Below, piece by piece: positions 51,489 to 64,000 of a stretch of 64,000 nt of DNA. Under the pieces are notes generated by a model, which searched no databases, was not told where the DNA came from, and saw only the letters and a program-made list of their open reading frames with translations. The position numbers and the translations under genes were made by a program. Positions within the stretch are counted from its first letter, which is position 1. Every line of letters starts with the position of its first letter. The stretch covers positions 5,022,001-5,086,000 of the forward strand of contig NZ_JAPEMM010000001.1 in NCBI RefSeq assembly GCF_026342735.1, read 5' to 3'. The DNA comes from Streptomyces sp. NBC_00193 (GTDB lineage Bacteria; Actinomycetota; Actinomycetes; Streptomycetales; Streptomycetaceae).

Positions 51489-51709
51489 CCGCAGGCTTCG
51501 CCCCGCTGCGCCGGCCTCCGACCGGCGGCGCAGTCGGGTCCGCCTGGCCGCGGGGCCCAGGCCGCGGCCGGAAACTTCGGCCCCGCTTCCCCCCTCTCCC
51601 TGGGAAGCGGGGCCGATCCCTTTTCCGACGCGGCGCTAGCCCAGCTCCGCGGCCCGCCTATCTCGGTGCCCGCACTGCTCCGCAGGCTTCGCCCCGCTGC
51701 GCCGGCCTC
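51481..51709. repeat. Pair of identical 38-bp direct repeats
   Basis: 51481-51518 and 51672-51709 are identical (starting GCACTGCTCCGCAGGCTTCG). They flank 153 bp that include the hairpin at 51578-51615. No transposase is nearby. Confidence 0.65.
51578..51615 (+). terminator. Intrinsic terminator in the chpE downstream gap
   Basis: Perfect 14-bp stem (51578-51591 with 51602-51615), 10-nt loop, followed after ATCCC by TTTT. Confidence 0.7.
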
Positions 51710-51829
51710 GGGCCGTCGGGACGGTGCCGGGCCCGCGCAGCCTCAAGGGGCGCTCTCAGCCCCGCAGCCTCGGGCAGCTGGGCACGCTTGCCCCCGTAGG
51801 GGCGGGCGGCCTCCTGGCGCAGCCGGGGC

Positions 51830-51881
51830 AAAATCAGCCTCGCCGGCGTTTGAGGCGCGGGGGTCCGGGGCGGCGCCCCGG
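51830..51881. repeat. Second copy of the intergenic repeat family
   Basis: Contains CTCGCCGGCGTTTGAGGCGC and GGGGTCCGGGGC followed by the hairpin CCGGGGC-GGC-GCCCCGG (51865-51881). It is a diverged version of the right arm at 5846-5896. Confidence 0.65.
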
Positions 51882-51959
51882 AAAGCCCGGCGCAGCCGGG
51901 GCCGCTCGCGCAACGGCGCCGCACCCGATCCCCGCACACCGCGGCCAGCGCCACCGCGG

Positions 51960-52739
51960 CTAGCGGAGCCTCTCCTCGACGGCCGAGTTGTACGCCGCGA
52001 CCAGCGCCCGCCGGGCAACCCGCTCCACCGGCCGCAGCGCCTCCGCCCGGGCCGCCATCTCCGAGGCGGCCACCGCCGCCCCGTGCCCCCGCTCGGTCGC
52101 CAGCGACACCATCAGGTCCACCCGCTGCGCCAGCGAGAGGACCCTTACCGCCCGCGCCGGATACCCCGGCGCCAGCGCGTCCCGCCCGGCTTCCGTCCGC
52201 GCCCGGTACGCGGACAGCGCCGCCTCCGCGACCGGCCCGGATCCCGCCACGTCCAGCCGGGTCAGTACCACCGTGGCCTCGCGCAGCGCCTCCGCGAGTT
52301 CCCGCTCCGCCTCGCCGAGCGACGGCACGTCCGCCGGCGGGGCCTCCCGTACCGGCAGGCAGTGCCAGGTCACCGACACGTGCACATCACCCGCGGGCCC
52401 GGCCTCGTGCACCTCCGGGACCAGCCCGACCGCCGCACCCACCGCGACGACCGCCTCCTCCGCGTCCAGCGCCCTCGCGTTGAACTCCGGCGGCCCGCTC
52501 AGCCCCAGCGGATGTCCCGGCGCGGGCAGCGCGATCCGCAGCCCGGTCACGCCCAGCACCCGCAGCCGGCCCAGCGCCAGGGTGAGGCCCACCGGTCCGG
52601 ATTCCCCGGGCAGCCCCTCCACCCGGTGCACGGCGTCCTCGCCCACGATCGACAACACGGCCTCGTCGGGCGAGACGAGACCGGCCAGCAGAGCGTTCCC
52701 CCAGGCGGCCAGCCGCCCTGAACGCGGTTCGAAAAGCAT
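51960..52739 (-). CDS. Conserved hypothetical protein, 259 aa
   Basis: 259 residues, soluble, starting MLFEPRSGRLAAWGNALLAG. The first half is mixed alpha/beta with many Gly and Val; the second half is helical and rich in Ala, Arg and Glu (ELAEALREATVVLTRL). I see no signal, membrane or catalytic motif and no known family name. It is divergent from the ABC ATPase gene 52884, with AGGGGG just before the ATG. Function unknown. Confidence 0.75.
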   Translation of the reverse strand: MLFEPRSGRLAAWGNALLAGLVSPDEAVLSIVGEDAVHRVEGLPGESGPVGLTLALGRLRVLGVTGLRIALPAPGHPLGLSGPPEFNARALDAEEAVVAVGAAVGLVPEVHEAGPAGDVHVSVTWHCLPVREAPPADVPSLGEAERELAEALREATVVLTRLDVAGSGPVAEAALSAYRARTEAGRDALAPGYPARAVRVLSLAQRVDLMVSLATERGHGAAVAASEMAARAEALRPVERVARRALVAAYNSAVEERLR

Positions 52740-52883
52740 CCCCCTACTTTACGGACGACCCCCCGGACCCGGGCCCGGGCCCGGACCCCTCCCCGAGTGG
52801 CGTAGGTTTTCCCCTGGGGCTGCGCCCACCGACACGGGGCGGCGCACAGACGAACCGAGACTGCAAGGGGAGACAACACGCTC

Positions 52884-53678
<795 letters not shown>

Positions 53679-53743
53679 TTCGCGCATCAGCCGGGCCTCC
53701 TGCACCCTGTCCGGACCGCGCCCACCCGACCTACCATGACCAT

Positions 53744-54175
53744 GTGGACATCGACGCGTGGGTGTGGTGGCTCATAGGCGCGGTCGGACTGGGCATTCCC
53801 CTGGTCCTGACCGCGATGCCCGAGTTCGGCATGTTCGCCGCCGGAGCGGTGGCGGCCGCCGTCACGGCGGCCCTCGGCGGGGGAGTGGTCGCCCAAGTCC
53901 TGGTCTTCGTGGTCGTGTCGGTCGCGCTCCTCGCGGTCGTCCGCCCGATCGCCAACCGGCATCGCAATCAGAAACCCCAACACCGCAGCGGAATCGACGC
54001 GTTGAGGGGTCGGAGCGCCGTAGTCCTCGAACGCGTGGACGCGAGCGGCGGCGGCCGGATCAAGCTCGCCGGCGAGATCTGGTCGGCGCGCTCCCTGGAT
54101 GCGGACATCACCTTCGAACCGGGTCAGTCCGTCGACGTCGTGGAGATCGACGGGGCGACCGCCGTCGTCATGTGA
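53744..54175 (+). CDS. NfeD family protein
   Basis: 143 residues. Two or three transmembrane segments (WVWWLIGAVGLGIPLVLTAMPEFG, AVTAALGGGVVAQVLVFVVVSVALLAVVRPIA) then a C-terminal OB-fold NfeD domain (IDALRGRSAVVLERVDAS, DADITFEPGQSVDVVEIDGATAVVM). NfeD proteins pair with SPFH membrane proteins; the SPFH gene is the next gene. The GTG start has little ribosome site. Role: membrane microdomain organisation, by family. Confidence 0.88.
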   Translation: MDIDAWVWWLIGAVGLGIPLVLTAMPEFGMFAAGAVAAAVTAALGGGVVAQVLVFVVVSVALLAVVRPIANRHRNQKPQHRSGIDALRGRSAVVLERVDASGGGRIKLAGEIWSARSLDADITFEPGQSVDVVEIDGATAVVM

Positions 54176-54304
54176 CGGACCAGCACGTGAGCAACCCACC
54201 GTGTGCACGCCGCATGTGGGCAAGCAGCCGACCCGCGGCCCCGGGGTCTGCGAGACTCCGCTGAACGGGGCAGCACAGACAGCCGGAAGGGCACGGGGAA
54301 CCGC

Positions 54305-55312
54305 ATGCAACCGATCATCATCGTTCTGATCATTCTGGTGGTTCTGGTCTTCATCGCACTGGTCAAGACGATCCAGGTGATCCCGCAGGCCAGCGCCGCC
54401 ATCGTCGAGCGATTCGGCCGCTACACCCGCACCCTCAATGCGGGCCTCAACATCGTCGTCCCGTTCATCGACTCGATCCGCAACCGGATCGACCTCCGCG
54501 AGCAGGTCGTCCCCTTCCCACCGCAGCCCGTCATCACCCAGGACAACCTGGTCGTCAACATCGACACGGTCATCTACTACCAGGTGACCGACGCCCGCGC
54601 CGCGACGTACGAGGTGGCCAGCTACATCCAGGCCATCGAGCAGCTCACCGTCACCACGCTCCGCAACATCATCGGCGGCATGGACCTGGAGCGGACCCTG
54701 ACCTCCCGCGAGGAGATCAACGCGGCCCTGCGCGGAGTCCTCGACGAGGCCACCGGCAAGTGGGGCATCCGCGTCAACCGTGTCGAGCTCAAGGCCATCG
54801 AGCCGCCGACCTCCATCCAGGACTCGATGGAGAAGCAGATGCGCGCCGACCGCGACAAGCGCGCCGCGATCCTCCAGGCCGAGGGTGTCCGCCAGTCCGA
54901 GATCCTGCGCGCCGAGGGCGAGAAGCAGTCCTCCATCCTGCGCGCCGAAGGTGACGCCAAGGCCGCGGCCCTGCGCGCCGAGGGCGAGGCCCAGGCCATC
55001 CGTACGGTCTTCGAGTCCATCCACGCCGGCGACGCCGACCAGAAGCTGCTCGCCTACCAGTACCTCCAGATGCTCCCGAAGCTCGCCGAAGGCGATGCCA
55101 ACAAGCTCTGGATCGTCCCGAGCGAGATCGGCGACGCCCTCAAGGGCCTCTCCGGAGCGATGGGCAACTTCGGCCCGATGGGCGCGGCCTCCGGCTTCAA
55201 CCCGCAGCCCGCGGGCAGGGACGGTGCTAAGGACGGCGGCGCCGGCGGCGGGATCCCGGCCGCTCGCGACAAGGACGCCGCGGAACGCCGCGAACAGCCC
55301 CCCATCGACTGA
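54305..55312 (+). CDS. SPFH/stomatin-like protein
   Basis: 335 residues. An N-terminal transmembrane helix (IIIVLIILVVLVFIALVKTI), the SPFH/band-7 domain (VIPQASAAIVERFGRYTRTLNAGLNIVVPFIDSIRNRIDLREQ), a long coiled-coil with repeats of QAEGVRQSEILRAEGEKQSS, and a Gly/Pro-rich C-terminus. Stomatin-like proteins make ring assemblies in the membrane. Together with the upstream NfeD gene it forms the slipin/NfeD pair. Start is the ATG at 54305 with GGGGA nearby. Confidence 0.9.
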   Translation: MQPIIIVLIILVVLVFIALVKTIQVIPQASAAIVERFGRYTRTLNAGLNIVVPFIDSIRNRIDLREQVVPFPPQPVITQDNLVVNIDTVIYYQVTDARAATYEVASYIQAIEQLTVTTLRNIIGGMDLERTLTSREEINAALRGVLDEATGKWGIRVNRVELKAIEPPTSIQDSMEKQMRADRDKRAAILQAEGVRQSEILRAEGEKQSSILRAEGDAKAAALRAEGEAQAIRTVFESIHAGDADQKLLAYQYLQMLPKLAEGDANKLWIVPSEIGDALKGLSGAMGNFGPMGAASGFNPQPAGRDGAKDGGAGGGIPAARDKDAAERREQPPID

Positions 55313-55402
55313 GGGGGCCGTCCCCTCCGGCATGATCAGTGAGGCCCCTCGACCTTCACGGCGGGGAGGCGACTCACTCATGCAAAGGGGACGACCCCGC
55401 CC

Positions 55403-56173
55403 ATGTCCATCTGGGAATCACTCGCGGTCTTCGCGGCCGGCATCGGCGCCGGCACCATCAACACCATCGTCGGTTCCGGCACCCTGATCACCTTCCCGGT
55501 GCTGCTGGCCACCGGCCTGCCGCCGGTCACGGCCAACGTCTCCAACACCCTGGGCCTCGTACCCGGTTCCATCAGCGGGGCCATCGGCTACCGCAAGGAG
55601 CTCCAGGGCCAGCGCGCCCGCATCATCCGGCTCGGCGCCGTCTCGCTCGTCGGCGGACTCGCCGGCGCGATCCTGCTCCTCACCCTGCCGTCGGACTCCT
55701 TCGACACGATCGTGCCCGTCCTGATCGGCCTGGCCCTCGTGCTCGTCGTCTTCCAGCCCCGGCTCGCCGCCGCCCTGCGCAGGCGCCAGGAAGCCGCGGG
55801 AGGAGACACCGGCCACCCCGACGGCGGCCCGCTGCTGCTGTCGGGCATGCTGCTCTCCAGCGCGTACGGGGGCTACTTCGGCGCCGCCCAGGGCGTGCTC
55901 TACCTCGGCCTGATGGGCCTGCTGCTCCGCGAGGACCTCCAGCGGATCAACGCGGTGAAGAACGTCGTCGCGGCGATGGTGAACGGCATCGCGGCCGTCT
56001 TCTTCCTCTTCGTCGCGGAGTTCGACTGGACGGCCGTCCTGCTCATCGCCGTCGGCTCCACCATCGGCGGCCAGCTCGGCGCCAAAGTCGGCCGCCGACT
56101 GCCGCCCACCGCTCTGCGCGCCGTCATCGTGACCGTCGGGATCATCGCGATCGTCCAGTTGCTGCTCCGCTGA
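55403..56173 (+). CDS. TauE/SafE family sulfite/anion exporter
   Basis: 256 residues with about eight transmembrane helices. The start (LAVFAAGIGAGTINTIVGSG, then ITFPVLLATGLPPVTANVSNTLGL) is the classic TauE/SafE motif with the conserved NxxGLxPG-like turn. Members move sulfite, sulfoacetate or similar anions; substrate here unknown. AAAGGGG lies about ten bases before the ATG. It may be monocistronic. Confidence 0.9.
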   Translation: MSIWESLAVFAAGIGAGTINTIVGSGTLITFPVLLATGLPPVTANVSNTLGLVPGSISGAIGYRKELQGQRARIIRLGAVSLVGGLAGAILLLTLPSDSFDTIVPVLIGLALVLVVFQPRLAAALRRRQEAAGGDTGHPDGGPLLLSGMLLSSAYGGYFGAAQGVLYLGLMGLLLREDLQRINAVKNVVAAMVNGIAAVFFLFVAEFDWTAVLLIAVGSTIGGQLGAKVGRRLPPTALRAVIVTVGIIAIVQLLLR

Positions 56174-56252
56174 GCGACGTAGAAAACGTACGTCGCCCAG
56201 CGCAGCCGTCTACTCGGCGGGACGAACCCGCGCTACGAGATCACCCGCAGCC

Positions 56253-56756
56253 CTACGCGGAACGCTCCAGCCACTCCGGCAGCGCATCCCGCCCGCCCAC
56301 CCCCAGCGCGAGCAGCATGGCGTCGGCCGGCGAGGGAACGAAGGGCTTCCGGAGGAGCGGCATCCCCGCCTCCTCCGGAGTCCGGGCCGCCTTGCGGTGG
56401 TTGTCCTCGGAGCAGGAGGCCACCGTGTTCAGCCAGGTGTCCCCACCCCCCTGAGCCCGCGGAAGTACGTGGTCCACGGTCGTCGCGCGCTTCCCGCAGT
56501 AGGCGCACCGGTGTTGGTCCCGGATCAACACCCCCCTCCGTGACCAGGGAGCATGTCTCCGGAAGGGCACCCGGACGTACCTGCAGAGTCTGATCACCCG
56601 CGGCAACGGAAGCTCCATCGTGGCCGCGCGCACACGGAACTCGGGATGCGCCTGTTCGACCACGGCCTTGTCCTGGAGCACCAGGACCACGGCCCGGTTC
56701 ATCGTCACTGTCGACAGCGGCTCGAAGCTCGCGTTCAGCACCAGCGTGTCCCGCAT
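56253..56756 (-). CDS. HNH endonuclease family protein
   Basis: 167 residues from the ATG at 56756 (GGGAGG eight bases upstream; longer readings reach back into non-coding). The beta-beta-alpha metal motif shows CAYCGKRATTVDHVLPRAQGGGDTWLN with the Asp-His and Asn of HNH. The first CxxC is intact; the second Zn pair reads CSEDNHRKAART, where only one Cys remains. Relatives in Streptomyces appear to have the same form. Acts on DNA by family. Target unknown. Confidence 0.85.
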   Translation of the reverse strand: MRDTLVLNASFEPLSTVTMNRAVVLVLQDKAVVEQAHPEFRVRAATMELPLPRVIRLCRYVRVPFRRHAPWSRRGVLIRDQHRCAYCGKRATTVDHVLPRAQGGGDTWLNTVASCSEDNHRKAARTPEEAGMPLLRKPFVPSPADAMLLALGVGGRDALPEWLERSA

Positions 56757-56844
56757 CTCGCCCACCTCCCGTGTGCAGGCCCGCGACCACCCTGGCGGCA
56801 AGGCCCGCAACCACTCTGGTCGCGCGCGCCACGCGGGACAACGC

Positions 56845-56889
56845 AATAAAAATGCCCGGTCCTGGCCGTCTTTAGACCAGGACCGGGCA
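56845..56889 (-). terminator. Intrinsic terminator of the PEBP-like gene
   Basis: 13-bp stem (56853-56865 with 56877-56889) followed on the minus strand by TTTTTATT. One of the few with a clear U-run in the window. It ends the transcript of the gene at 56919-57452. Confidence 0.85.
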
Positions 56890-56918
56890 AACGCTCGGAG
56901 AACCAAGGGCGGAAACGC

Positions 56919-57452
56919 TCAGCCCGCGGGAGCCTCGTACTCGCCGACGAGCTGCGCACGCCCCAGTGTGTGGAACCGCAGATTGAACCCGACGACGGCC
57001 GGCGACACGTCCGCACCGGGACCGAGCTTCTCCTGGTCCACCGCGTACACGGTGAACACGTAACGGTGCCGCTCGCCGGCCGGGGGAGCCGCCCCGCCGA
57101 AGTCCTGCGTGCCGTAGTCGTTGCGCACGTGCACGGCTCCGGCGGGCAGCCCCTCGAACTTCCCGCTGCCCGCCCCGGCCGGCAGCTCGGTGACCGAGAC
57201 CGGCAGATCGAAGAGCACCCAGTGCCAGAACCCGCTGCCCGTCGGGGCATCCGGGTCGAAGCAGGTCACGGCGAAGCTCTTCGTCCCCTCCGGGAACCCC
57301 TCCCACCGCAGCTGCGGCGATACGTTCCCACCGGACAGCACCTGGGCGGACCCCAGATCGGCCCCGGGCTCCAGGTCCGCACTGCTCACGGTGAACGCGT
57401 GCACCGCCGGATGGAAATCGTGGGGGAGCGGCGCCCTGCTCTGCTCGGCCAC
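56919..57452 (-). CDS. YbhB/YbcL (PEBP-like) family protein
   Basis: 177 residues of the phosphatidylethanolamine-binding protein fold. The ligand-site blocks are NVSPQLRWEGFPEGTKSFAVTCFDPDAP and FWHWVLFDLP and a C-terminal RHRYVFTVYAVDQEKL. E. coli YbhB and YbcL are soluble Raf kinase inhibitor-like proteins of unknown role. GTG start with AGGAGG upstream. A strong terminator follows. Confidence 0.9.
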   Translation of the reverse strand: MAEQSRAPLPHDFHPAVHAFTVSSADLEPGADLGSAQVLSGGNVSPQLRWEGFPEGTKSFAVTCFDPDAPTGSGFWHWVLFDLPVSVTELPAGAGSGKFEGLPAGAVHVRNDYGTQDFGGAAPPAGERHRYVFTVYAVDQEKLGPGADVSPAVVGFNLRFHTLGRAQLVGEYEAPAG

Positions 57453-57537
57453 TGCGGAACCTCCTGCTGGATCGAGTCGACGCTGACCGGTGCCGGCACC
57501 TGTACGGCACCGGCATCGGCACCGAGCCTAGAGCGGC

Positions 57538-58320
57538 TCAGAACCAGTTGCGCTGCGAACCCACCGACGAGATCCACTGGTTCAGGTAGGCCGCCCAGTC
57601 GGTGCCCTGGTAGGACTGCAGCCCCACCTGGAAGCAGCGGAAGGTGTCGCTGCCCTCGCTGAACAGGCCCGGCTTCTTGTCCATCTCCAGGACGACGTCC
57701 ATCTCGCGCCCGTCGGAGACGAAGGTCAGCTCGACCTGGTTCAGCCCCCGGTACTGCGACGGCGGCAGGAACTCGATCTCCTGGTAGAAGGGCAGCGTCT
57801 GCCGCGTCCCCCGGATGTGCCCGCGCTCCATGTCCGCGCTGCGGAAGGTGAAGCCCAGCTGGGCGAAGGCGTCGAGGATCGCCTGCTGCGCCGGCACCGG
57901 GTGCACGTTGATCGCGTCGAGGTCGCCGGCGTCCACCGCGCGCGCGATCTCCAGCTCCGTGCTGACCCCGATGTTCATCCCGTGCAGCTGACGCCCCCCG
58001 AAGTGGGTGATCGGCGTCTCCCAGGGGATCTCCAGCCCGAACGGCACCACGTGCAGAGCGCCCGCCTGCACCTGGAAGGCACCACCGAGACGCTGCTTGG
58101 TGAAGACCACGTCCTGCTTGTACTCCTGGTCGTTGCCCTCCACCTCCACCCGCGCCTGGAGCCCGACGGACAGCCCCTCGATCTGCTGCTCCACGGATCC
58201 GCCCTGGATCCGGACCTCGCCCTGGACGATCCCGCCCGGCACGACGTTCGGCTCGGTGATGACGGTGTCGACCGAAGCACCACCGGCACCCAGGCTCGCG
58301 AACAGCTTCCTGAACCCCAT
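57538..58320 (-). CDS. Spo0M-like sporulation control protein
   Basis: 260 residues, the arrestin-like Spo0M family: MGFRKLFASLGAGGASVDTVI at the N-terminus, GGIVQGEVRIQGGSVEQQIEGLSVGLQ with the beta-strands of the arrestin fold, and FRSADMERGHIRG in the second half. Spo0M influences sporulation and cell division in Bacillus. The ATG has GGGGAG upstream. It is divergent from the DNA glycosylase gene. Confidence 0.9.
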   Translation of the reverse strand: MGFRKLFASLGAGGASVDTVITEPNVVPGGIVQGEVRIQGGSVEQQIEGLSVGLQARVEVEGNDQEYKQDVVFTKQRLGGAFQVQAGALHVVPFGLEIPWETPITHFGGRQLHGMNIGVSTELEIARAVDAGDLDAINVHPVPAQQAILDAFAQLGFTFRSADMERGHIRGTRQTLPFYQEIEFLPPSQYRGLNQVELTFVSDGREMDVVLEMDKKPGLFSEGSDTFRCFQVGLQSYQGTDWAAYLNQWISSVGSQRNWF

Positions 58321-58463
58321 GCTCTGACTCCCCTATACGACTACGACGTGCTCGAAAAAGTCCTGCTCGGCAAGACGCGCGCGACTCCGCGCGGTACTAC
58401 CCCTACAAACGCGGAACCTTAGGCCCCGGTTGCAGGAGTACCCAGTCCACTACGCTCGACCGG

Positions 58464-59105
58464 ATGAGCGCGCGCCCCGACCGTACGCCCCTGCCCCGGT
58501 CCTTCTTCGACCGCCCGGTCCTCACCGTGGCCCCGGACCTCCTCGGCCGCACCCTGGTCCGCCGCACCCCGGACGGACCCATGGAACTGCGCATCACGGA
58601 GGTGGAGGCGTACGAGGGAGAAGCCGACCCGGGCTCCCACGCCTACCGCGGCCGCACGGCGCGCAACGCGTCGATGTTCGGTCCACCCGGACACGCGTAC
58701 GTCTACTTCATCTACGGCATGTGGTTCAGCCTCAACCTGGTCTGCGGCCCGCCGGACCACGCGAGCGGTGTCCTGCTCCGGGCGGGAGAGGTCACCGTGG
58801 GCGCGGAGCTGGCCCGCAAACGCCGGGTTTCAGCCAGAAACGACCGGGAACTGGCCAAAGGCCCGGCTCGCCTGGCCACCGCCCTGGCCGTGGACCGCTC
58901 CCTGGACGGCGCGGACCTCTGCAGCGGTACGGATTCCCCCTTGTCCCTGCTGACCGGCACCCCCGTGGCGCCGGACCTGCGGAGCCACGGCCCCCGCACG
59001 GGAGTGGGCGGCGCCGGCGCGGCCCACCCGTACCGCTACTGGATCACCGACGACCCCACAGTGAGCCCGTACCGAGCCCACGCGCCACGCCGCCGCTCAA
59101 CTTGA
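58464..59105 (+). CDS. mpg: DNA-3-methyladenine glycosylase (AAG/MPG)
   Basis: 213 residues. Family motifs: LLGRTLVRR, ITEVEAYEGEADPGSHAYRGRTARNASMFGPPGHAYVYFIYGM, with the catalytic Glu in EVEAYEG, and a C-terminal TGTPVAPDLRSHGPR segment. It removes alkylated purines (3-methyladenine, hypoxanthine) to start base excision repair. Starting ATG at 58464. Last protein gene before the rrn operon. Confidence 0.92.
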   Translation: MSARPDRTPLPRSFFDRPVLTVAPDLLGRTLVRRTPDGPMELRITEVEAYEGEADPGSHAYRGRTARNASMFGPPGHAYVYFIYGMWFSLNLVCGPPDHASGVLLRAGEVTVGAELARKRRVSARNDRELAKGPARLATALAVDRSLDGADLCSGTDSPLSLLTGTPVAPDLRSHGPRTGVGGAGAAHPYRYWITDDPTVSPYRAHAPRRRST

Positions 59106-59645
59106 CTCGGCGCCGGCGGACGCCTAACGTAGCCCGAGCCGCTTGAACGGGGCACTGCTATCAGCAGACCCCCAGAACGGCCAACCCACTACCTACGACT
59201 TACCCCTGGCGGGGTCTTATTCGGCATGCCCGAATTCGATTCCGAACGGCCGATTATGAGCCACACGGGATAAGCGCTAATGTGGTGGAGCGCCGAAAGG
59301 CAAAGACCCCCAACGGTCACCGAATTCAAATCCAGAGTCGGAAACGACAACGGAAATGATCTGGTAGAGTTGGAAACGAAGGAAGCGCCCGGAGGGCCTG
59401 GAAACAGGAACAAAGGAAGCGTCCGTTCCTTGAGAACTCAACAGCGTGCCAAAAATCAACGCCAAAAAGTTGATACCCCGTCCATTTCGGTGGATGAGGT
59501 TCCTTTGAAAAAGACCTGTGAGGTCGCGGCTTCGGCCCTGACACTTGCAGGCAATTACACAGCGAGGACGCAGTGGACGGTCGGTCTTATTCCGACATGA
59601 CTGTCCCGCTCTAAGTGCGTGTGCACCCGATTACGGGTAAACATT
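59106..59645 (+). other. rrn promoter and leader region
   Basis: 540 bp without protein genes. It holds promoter-like sequences and the transcribed leader of the rRNA operon. Best -10 is TAGAGT at 59365-59370. TTGAGAACTCAA at 59430-59441 resembles the anti-termination box region, shared in shorter form with the 16S-23S spacer (61419). Multiple upstream promoters are usual in Streptomyces rrn operons. Confidence 0.75.
59365..59370 (+). promoter_or_regulatory. rrn promoter -10
   Basis: TAGAGT followed by the GGAAACGAAGGAAGCGCCC run typical of Streptomyces rRNA leaders. The -35 is not clear. Confidence 0.5.

Positions 59646-64000
<4,355 letters not shown>

Noticed and set aside
51481..51709. 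Insertion sequence ends
   Set aside because: The 38-bp copies are direct, not inverted, and no transposase frame is between them.
59280..59600. 106-residue open frame in the rrn leader
   Set aside because: It lies in the transcribed leader, has no ribosome site, and its translated sequence matches no protein family I know.

Overview
The window looks like a Streptomyces chromosome segment. It has very high GC outside the rRNA genes, GTG/TTG starts, tight ATGA/GTGA overlaps, a chaplin, a Spo0M-like sporulation protein, an actinobacterial 16S-23S operon without spacer tRNAs, and many families named from Streptomyces (SCO0854-type RING protein, SGM_5486 microprotein, DUF3099, DUF6286). Gene content from about 24 kb to 56 kb matches what I remember of the S. 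coelicolor SCO1790-SCO1825 core region. No species call is possible from sequence reading alone. I see no phage, integrase, insertion sequence or CRISPR.

Layout. 0-9 kb: end of an unrecognised gene, a VOC protein, a YpfJ-like zinc peptidase, an ABC-F protein with a leaderless micro-ORF in front of it, a small HTH protein, an enoyl-CoA hydratase-like protein, and a five-gene Asp23/AmaP envelope operon. 8-14 kb: SDR and SURF1, a Cys-rich small protein, a DEDDh exonuclease with BRCT, a large RING protein. 14-19 kb: a divergent TetR regulator and a four-gene catabolic operon (acetoacetate decarboxylase-like, SDR, two amidohydrolases). 19-25 kb: a NACHT-LRR STAND NTPase, sterol desaturase-like and YhhN proteins, a zinc alcohol dehydrogenase. 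25-36 kb: secreted subtilase, DUF485 and acetate symporter, moaA, small proteins, tyrS, tldE/tldD. 36-46 kb: fabG-fabI, a secreted protein, a GntR regulator divergent from an MFS transporter with its microprotein, a SixA-type phosphatase, serB, an FHA-FHA-ABC transporter (Rv1747-like), a secreted SLT protein. 46-59 kb: queA, an SDR with a collagen-like tail, a two-component pair next to a cysteine-free chaplin, an ABC ATPase, NfeD and SPFH, TauE/SafE, HNH, a PEBP-like protein, Spo0M, 3-methyladenine glycosylase. 59.1-64 kb: rrn leader, complete 16S rRNA, spacer and the first 2.5 kb of 23S rRNA.

Most of the window is core housekeeping. The less explained parts are the NACHT-LRR gene, the RING protein, the TetR-controlled amidohydrolase operon with a perfect operator-like palindrome, a possible structured RNA between queA and the SLT gene, and the leaderless micro-ORF before the ABC-F gene. 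Other curiosities are the repeat-expanded tail of one SDR and terminator hairpins that run into the last codons of convergent genes.
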